Below are positions 4,300 through 8,469 of a stretch of DNA of 8,469 nt, piece after piece; within the stretch, counting starts at the first letter, position 1; the number at the start of each line of letters is the position of its first letter. The position numbers and the translations under genes are program-made. The stretch comes from Oscillospiraceae bacterium (GTDB taxonomy: Bacteria; Bacillota; Clostridia; Oscillospirales; Ruminococcaceae). Below the pieces are notes generated by a model. The model worked only from the letters and a program-made list of their open reading frames with translations. It was not told the DNA's origin and searched no databases. The stretch spans positions 1 through 8,469 of the forward strand of contig CAADWC010000192.1 of NCBI GenBank assembly GCA_900752625.1. Direction: 5' to 3'.

Positions 4300-5551
4300 A
4301 ACCTCTTATCTGACCGTTTCCGTTAATAAGGAATTTTGTAGTGGTAAGCTCCTTTAAGCCCATCGGACCTCTGGCATGAAGCTTCTGAGTGGATATTCCC
4401 AGCTCGGCGCCCAGACCGAACTCCTCGCCGTCGGTAAACCTTGTGGAGCAGTTCACATACACACAGGCGGAATCCACCCGCTTCTGGAACTCCTCGGCGA
4501 CGTAAAGACTTTCCGTAACCACGCACTCGGAATGACCCGTTGAATATTTTGCAATATGCTCCAGAGCATCGGCAAGCCCGTCAACTACCCTAATGGAAAT
4601 TATGTAATCCAGAAATTCCGTTGCATAGTCGTCCTCATCGGCAGGGACTACATTTTCCGCTCCCAGTATCATTCTCGTCAGCTCGCAGCCCCGTATTTCT
4701 ACGTTATGCTCGTCAAGTCTTGCCTTAAGCTTAGGCAGGAAATCCTCCGCAATGTCACGGTGAACAAGACAGCTTTCAACTGCATTGCATACCGACGGAC
4801 GCTGAGTTTTTCCGTTGTCCACAATATCCACCGCCATATCGACGGAAGCTGTAGAATCAACATAAACATGACAGTTTCCCGTACCCGTTTCAATTACTGG
4901 AACGGTGGCGTTCTGTACCACAGCCTTGATAAGCTGTGCTCCGCCTCTGGGGACAAGCACATCGATATATCCGTTTGCCTGCATCATCTGAGTTGCTATG
5001 GCTCTGTCTGTATTCTCCACAAGCTGAATAATATCGGGAGAAAGACCTGCGGTCTGAACCGCCTGACGCATCAGGTCACAGAGCATTTTATTGGAATTGA
5101 ACGCCTCCTTGCCTCCTCTGAGGATCACGGCGTTTCCGCTTTTAAGGCACAATGCGGCGGCGTCCACCGTAACGTTTGGCCTTGCCTCGTAAATTATTCC
5201 TACAACCCCCATAGGAACACGGACCTTTGTTATCCTCATTCCGTTGGGACGGACCGATCCGCCTATAATCTCCCCCACCGGGTCATCGAGAGAGGTAAGC
5301 TTTTCACAGGCGCAGGCTATGCCCTCGATTCGCTTTTCGTCAAGCCTCAGCCTGTCCTGAAGCGCCGGCGTCATATTGCGGCGGACGGCGTTTTCAAGGT
5401 CCAGCTTGTTGGCCTCTATGATCTTAGGCATACATCTTCTCAGAATATGCGCGATCTCAAGCAGCGCGTCGTTCTTCTGTCCTGTAGAGGCGTTTGCAAG
5501 CTCGCCCTTGCAGGCTTTTGCCTTAACGCCCAGTTCTTCAATGTAATTCAT
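4298..5551 (-). CDS. proA: Gamma-glutamyl phosphate reductase (glutamate-5-semialdehyde dehydrogenase)
   Basis: Complete at 417 residues, the usual ProA length. It reduces gamma-glutamyl phosphate to glutamate 5-semialdehyde with NADPH, the second step of proline synthesis, in the cytoplasm. Recognised segments are VRVPMGVVGIIYEARPNVTV (110-129), NAVILRGGKEAFNSN (140-154), PVIETGTGNCHVYVD (218-232) and KTQRPSVCNAVES (248-260), where C255 is the catalytic cysteine. The end LHARGPMGLKELTTTKF is also typical. ATG 5551 follows AAAGGAG with an 8-base gap. In most Firmicutes proA follows proB directly; here about 1.7 kb of AT-rich small genes separates them, all on the same strand, so co-transcription with proB may be lost or weakened. 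No damage to the gene itself is seen. Confidence 0.97.
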   Translation of the reverse strand: MNYIEELGVKAKACKGELANASTGQKNDALLEIAHILRRCMPKIIEANKLDLENAVRRNMTPALQDRLRLDEKRIEGIACACEKLTSLDDPVGEIIGGSVRPNGMRITKVRVPMGVVGIIYEARPNVTVDAAALCLKSGNAVILRGGKEAFNSNKMLCDLMRQAVQTAGLSPDIIQLVENTDRAIATQMMQANGYIDVLVPRGGAQLIKAVVQNATVPVIETGTGNCHVYVDSTASVDMAVDIVDNGKTQRPSVCNAVESCLVHRDIAEDFLPKLKARLDEHNVEIRGCELTRMILGAENVVPADEDDYATEFLDYIISIRVVDGLADALEHIAKYSTGHSECVVTESLYVAEEFQKRVDSACVYVNCSTRFTDGEEFGLGAELGISTQKLHARGPMGLKELTTTKFLINGNGQIRG

Positions 5552-5688
5552 AATATCTTCTCCTTTCGGAAATTATTGATTATCTGTTTTTAATTCCTGC
5601 TGTAAATTTAGAGTTATAGCTTTTCTATCTGCCCATCCAAATACTTGAAAAGCAGCAACCATATGTCAGACCCACTATTTAAGTACAA

Positions 5689-6093
5689 CTACTCATTCAA
5701 TTTTATAATTCTTTCCGCCACCTCATATTTTATTTCAAGAGTATCATCATCCTCTTTAAATTTTCCATTTAAGAATTTGCCTCTCATTATATCTGGTGGA
5801 GCAAGACAGCATATTTCTTCCAATGTATCCGCATCGGTATTGTCGCCAATCGTTCTAAATGCTTGGATAATATTAGGAGCGTAATGCCCGATAGAATTTT
5901 CGAGAAAGGTAAAAATGCCCTCCATAGTTAGTTCCGTATCAAACGCAATCAAGAAAGAAGCGACTTGAATGAAATCCGTACATTTCAACCACTGTTCGTA
6001 ATCAACGCTCCACAATTCTGTTGAAAGTTTTTCGCATAGCGTCTCACCTGTAAATTGTTTGATATTGATTTTGTCCCCATCGATCCACCTCAT
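5689..6093 (-). CDS. DMP19/DUF4375-like protein
   Basis: A 134-residue acidic protein. Residues 44-95 (VASFLIAFDTELTMEGIFTF, LENSIGHYAPNIIQAFRTIG, then ADTLEEI) match the core I know from DUF4375 proteins, whose best-known member is the Neisseria DNA-mimic DMP19. In that family the domain is mostly helical and acidic; whether this one mimics DNA, neutralises a toxin or does something else cannot be seen. ATG 6093 has AGGAG with a 7-base gap, and an extended -10 promoter lies about 50 bases upstream. Its stop is TAG; the same frame stays open for 23 more codons, which is odd but may be chance. It lies in the AT-rich insert between proB and proA, next to other small acidic proteins, a layout common for orphan immunity genes (inference). 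Confidence 0.72.
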   Translation of the reverse strand: MRWIDGDKINIKQFTGETLCEKLSTELWSVDYEQWLKCTDFIQVASFLIAFDTELTMEGIFTFLENSIGHYAPNIIQAFRTIGDNTDADTLEEICCLAPPDIMRGKFLNGKFKEDDDTLEIKYEVAERIIKLNE

Positions 6094-6145
6094 ATTACCG
6101 CTCCTATCAATCCCGATTTACCAGGCAAATCATCGCTCCTAGTTA

Positions 6146-6154
6146 ATTATACCA
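6146..6154 (-). promoter_or_regulatory. Extended -10 promoter for the DMP19-like gene
   Basis: On the minus strand TGGTATAAT (6154-6146) is a perfect -10 with the TG extension. No good -35 is seen, which is usual for extended -10 promoters. The start would be near 6139, giving a leader of about 45 bases. The DMP19-like gene may therefore be expressed separately from its upstream neighbours. Confidence 0.5.
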
Positions 6155-6233
6155 CAGCTCAAAACAGCCAAGCGTTTTAACCTGACCACTATGTAAATAT
6201 CTGGTTTTAGCTGAACGGTAAATTGAAAGTTGT

Positions 6234-6638
6234 CTATTCTACTACCACATTGTAGTATTCTTCTCCATCATTTTCGTCTATGTATGGCACAGCGTAAGCT
6301 CTTTTCCCAATTAGCGACCTTAGCTTTTGAATATCTTTCAGAGCAAATGATCCAAATTCTTGGTAGCAGATCGTCTCGCTGTTCGCATTTAATTGCTCGT
6401 AAAAATCAGTAACGAACACGAGAAAATTATCTAAAAGTCCCTCAAATGGAACTTGTGTGATATTTTGGGGAGAAGCATTTTCTTCTCCATAACATTCCGG
6501 CTCCATCTCAAATGAAAGAGAGGTAACGAAAATATCTTTATCACCGTATGGGGACTTGGTTTTATAAATCCCTTCTTCAATTTCTTGAAAGTCAGATTTC
6601 ATGTATTTTTCCGGTTTGTAGTTTTTAAAGTTTTTCAC
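6234..6638 (-). CDS. Hypothetical acidic protein (134 residues)
   Basis: Not recognised. GTG 6638 is chosen as the start because GGAGG lies 6 bases before it and the frame is otherwise closed upstream. The protein is acidic and soluble, with no signal peptide or membrane segment. It has an aromatic, helical centre (GLLDNFLVFVTDFYEQLNAN, 69-88) and ends YIDENDGEEYYNVVVE. Size, acidity and neighbours (a DMP19-like protein and a broken small gene) are like those of immunity proteins of polymorphic-toxin or contact-dependent systems, but no toxin gene is present and this is only an inference. AT-rich compared with proA and proB, suggesting later acquisition. Confidence 0.6.
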   Translation of the reverse strand: MKNFKNYKPEKYMKSDFQEIEEGIYKTKSPYGDKDIFVTSLSFEMEPECYGEENASPQNITQVPFEGLLDNFLVFVTDFYEQLNANSETICYQEFGSFALKDIQKLRSLIGKRAYAVPYIDENDGEEYYNVVVE

Positions 6639-6750
6639 ACTATTCCTCCATATCCAGATTAAGCAAGCGGATTACCTGCTCATCAAGCTAATCACTCCAT
6701 ATTCTGCTGAATATGCAAATATTAGGTTTTGCCTATAAATAAATCGGACG

Positions 6751-7204
6751 TTATTTTCTGTCTGCAATTATCTTATCTGCAATTTGCTCTAACGTAGCCG
6801 CGGATCAAGACCAACAAAATCAGGGTAAAAAATATAATCTGTGAGATTATCTAAACCTGTATTAACCTTCAGATAATTCAACCACCAATCCATCTCAGCC
6901 TCGCTGTGCTTCAGAATATTTGTGACAATTTCCTTAATCTGAAATTCTGTCAAATCTTCTTTCATTGGCACAGGCATTAAAACTCCCTTTGCCACCGTCT
7001 TTAAATCAGTAGCAGCCCAATATCTTTGATAATTTCTAATTTTTCATTTCCTGTAATATTTCTTAAAGCCTGTTGTAATTTTTCTAAATTCGCTTTTGCT
7101 TCCTTATTGCTGTCACAATCCTTTTCTGCCATCAGAGCTGCTGCATCCTCAATAATTCTCATTACTTTTGATAATTTTGTTTCATCAATAATAGGATTTT
7201 GCAA
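6751..7204 (-). pseudogene. Small hypothetical gene broken by two single-base frameshifts
   Basis: Three consecutive frames join into one sensible protein of about 151 residues. Part 1 starts at TTG 7204 (AGGAGG 8 bases upstream) and runs to LEIIKD. Near 7022-7024 the frame shifts by -1 and continues YWAATDLKTVAKGVLMP; near 6801-6803 a second -1 shift follows GLDP and continues AATLEQIADKIIADRK to a TAA at 6753-6751. The span of 454 bases plus two missing bases is exactly 152 codons, and each shift fits loss of one base. The middle part (LTEFQIKEIVTNIL, EAEMDWWLNYLKVNTG, LTDYIFYPDFVGLD) resembles small proteins often labelled bacteriocin immunity proteins, a weak match from memory. Inactivated gene is likeliest; sequencing error is the main alternative. 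Read separately, the parts would be called as two genes, 7001-7204 and 6789-6977. Confidence 0.72.
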
Positions 7205-7266
7205 ATGTGTTTCCTCCTTAATTTCCGATTTACATCATTGCATTTCATCCACCCAAGAACCGAGGA

Positions 7267-8058
7267 CTATTTCTTCGCCTTAAACATTGTCCCAAGCTTA
7301 CCTTCCTCAAAAAGCCAGTAGAGGTTGTCCGGGTTCTTACCGTTTATAATTATCATGTCCATGCCGTTGTTTACGGCTATTTCGGCAGCATTTATCTTTG
7401 TTATCATTCCGCCGGTGCCAAGCTTTGTTCCCGCTCCCCCGGCAAGCTCCCTTATCCCGTCGGTGATCTCCTCGACTACCGGTATAAGCTTTGCGTCGGG
7501 ATTTTTTCTCGGATCGCTGTCGTAAAGTCCGTCTATATCCGACATTATTATCAGCAGGTCGGCGTGAGCGATGGACGCAACCGTTGCGGCAAGAGAGTCG
7601 TTTTCTCCCACCTCAAGCTCCAGCTCGTCGATAGCCACCGTATCGTTTTCATTTACTATAGGGATAACGCCCTGTTCGATAAGTTTTTCGATTGCGTTCT
7701 GTACGTTTACTCTCCTGTCCTCCAGCAAGATGTATTTTGTCAGCAGAACCTGCGCTACCGTAAGACCGTAATCGGAAAAAAGCTTGTCGTAAAGATACAT
7801 AAGCTCGCACTGACCCACCGCCGCGCACGCCTGCTTCATGGGCGTGTCCTTGGGCCTTTCCATAAGTCCGAGCTTAGCGACTCCCAAAGCGATAGAGCCG
7901 CTGGAAACTATAATAAGCTCATGCCCCGCATTCTGCAGATCGGCAAGGTTTTTCACCAGTTGTTCAACCCGCCTGATATTCAGCCTTCCCGTTCTGTGGG
8001 TAAGGGTAGAGCTTCCCAGCTTTACCACCACTCTTTTTTTATCCTTCAGATATGACAT
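7267..8058 (-). CDS. proB: Glutamate 5-kinase, short form without PUA domain
   Basis: Complete at 263 residues. It phosphorylates glutamate with ATP, the first and usually feedback-controlled step of proline synthesis. The amino acid kinase fold is complete: VVKLGSSTLT (11-20), VSSGSIALGVAKLG (51-64), IVNENDTVAIDELE (134-147), VGENDSLAA (150-158), SDIDGLYDSDPRKNP (173-187) and TKLGTGGMITKINAAE (211-226). The C-terminal PUA domain of the 367-residue E. coli enzyme is absent, as in some other bacteria; the frame ends cleanly after the kinase fold. ATG 8058 follows GAGGAA with a 5-base gap. A 9-codon upstream ORF and a hairpin lie in its leader. Downstream, proA is separated by an AT-rich insert. 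Confidence 0.96.
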   Translation of the reverse strand: MSYLKDKKRVVVKLGSSTLTHRTGRLNIRRVEQLVKNLADLQNAGHELIIVSSGSIALGVAKLGLMERPKDTPMKQACAAVGQCELMYLYDKLFSDYGLTVAQVLLTKYILLEDRRVNVQNAIEKLIEQGVIPIVNENDTVAIDELELEVGENDSLAATVASIAHADLLIIMSDIDGLYDSDPRKNPDAKLIPVVEEITDGIRELAGGAGTKLGTGGMITKINAAEIAVNNGMDMIIINGKNPDNLYWLFEEGKLGTMFKAKK

Positions 8059-8063
8059 CTTAA

Positions 8064-8116
8064 TTCCTCATTTCAGCTTTATGTATTTATCCGCATAAAT
8101 TTTTCCATATATGCGG
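8064..8116 (-). promoter_or_regulatory. proB leader with hairpin and 9-codon upstream ORF
   Basis: CCGCATA and TATGCGG (8116-8110 and 8097-8091) form a perfect 7-bp stem with a 12-base loop. An ATG at 8108 lies at the start of the loop and opens a 9-residue ORF, MEKFMRINT, ending with TAA at 8081-8079, ten bases before the proB GAGGAA. A GGGAGGAGG lies about 12 bases before that ATG. The peptide has no proline codons, so classical proline attenuation is unlikely, and no T-box sequence is seen. Control of proB by this leader is possible but unproven. Confidence 0.35.
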
Positions 8117-8195
8117 GAATCCTCCTCCCTAAGAGGCTTATTAAAAATCAACGGTCATTTCTTCGGCAAGCCGCCTTGTATCCGCCGACTCAAAA

Positions 8196-8469
8196 TTACG
8201 GCTCACGACTTACAACATTGTTCCTCGGTTTACCGTCTATCCAGCATTTAAGATTGAGCGCTACCTCTTTCAGCAGGCGCTCTCTGGTCTCTCTCGGCGC
8301 CCATGCGATATGAGGAGTTATGGTACAGTTTTTTGCAAACCTTAAAGGGCAGTCCTCCCTCATAGGCTCCAGCGTCAGAACGTCGATGCAGGCTCCTCCT
8401 ATCTCTCCGCTGTCAAGGGCCTTGGCGAGAGCGTATTCGTCTACAAGTCCGCCTCTCGCCGTATTTACC
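8196..8469 (-). CDS. D-2-hydroxyacid dehydrogenase, C-terminal 91 residues (partial)
   Basis: The frame is open at the right edge and ends with TAA at 8198-8196. It begins VNTARGGLVDEYALAKALDS, the end of the NAD-binding domain, then GEIGGACIDVLTLEPM, then ITPHIAWAPRETRERL, where the histidine in TPHIAWA is the family's catalytic acid/base and the glutamate in LEPM its partner. It ends with WIDGKPRNNVV, the usual terminus. The AWAP version is common in glycerate dehydrogenase/hydroxypyruvate reductase-type members, but the substrate cannot be fixed from this part. It is upstream of proB on the same strand with a gap of about 137 bases, so co-transcription is possible. Confidence 0.92.
   Translation of the reverse strand, partial: VNTARGGLVDEYALAKALDSGEIGGACIDVLTLEPMREDCPLRFAKNCTITPHIAWAPRETRERLLKEVALNLKCWIDGKPRNNVVSREP

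Noticed and set aside
4556..5593. 345-codon open frame on the plus strand
   Set aside because: Antisense to proA, which is complete and unmistakable; the plus product is cysteine- and histidine-rich without domain features.
7564..8055. 163-codon open frame on the plus strand
   Set aside because: Antisense to proB; a shadow of its codon pattern.
8059..8195. T-box riboswitch before proB
   Set aside because: The conserved T-box sequence and its antiterminator/terminator pair are absent, and the leader is too short.

Overview
The window looks like a chromosomal piece of a low-to-medium GC Clostridia-type Firmicute. A gut or rumen Ruminococcus-like organism is my inference, from an alpha-xylosidase-type GH31 enzyme, a proB kinase without a PUA domain, strong AGGAGG ribosome binding sites and many TTGACA/TATAAT promoters. 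No rRNA, tRNA, CRISPR array, integrase or transposase was seen. Most genes lie on the minus strand; only the repressor and its metallopeptidase lie on the plus strand.

Layout. 1-921: N-terminal part of a GH31 glycoside hydrolase (minus, runs off the left edge), with its own promoter and a Shine-Dalgarno separated from the start by a UUCG hairpin. 1195-1620: a lone phage-type holin (minus). 1621-2354: a 734-base gap without a convincing protein gene, but dense with signals: nested RNA hairpins on the minus strand, two leftward and two rightward promoters, and five copies of a CAAC-N5-GTTG operator. 2355-3118: an ImmR-like XRE repressor and an ImmA/IrrE-type HEVGH metallopeptidase (plus), closed by a bidirectional terminator. 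3170-4175: two uncharacterised minus-strand genes, one probably AlkZ-related. 4298-5551: proA. 5573-7204: an AT-rich insert of small genes between proA and proB, namely a DMP19/DUF4375-like protein, an unrecognised acidic protein, and one gene broken by two frameshifts that reads as two short ORFs. 7267-8058: proB. 8196-8469: C-terminal end of a D-2-hydroxyacid dehydrogenase.

How the parts may work together. ProB and ProA carry out the first two steps of proline synthesis and normally sit side by side; here about 1.7 kb separates them. The most interesting unit is 1195-3118. A repressor and its predicted anti-repressor protease read rightward from a perfect-consensus promoter with an operator exactly in its spacer. 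A second perfect-consensus promoter, also flanked by operators, reads leftward through about 500 bases of structured RNA into a holin. This has the logic of an ICE/prophage immunity switch (ImmR/ImmA), but the only visible protein output is a membrane-permeabilising holin, with no endolysin, excisionase or integrase in view. It may be a prophage relic or a small stand-alone lysis/release switch with a regulatory RNA; the sequence alone cannot decide.
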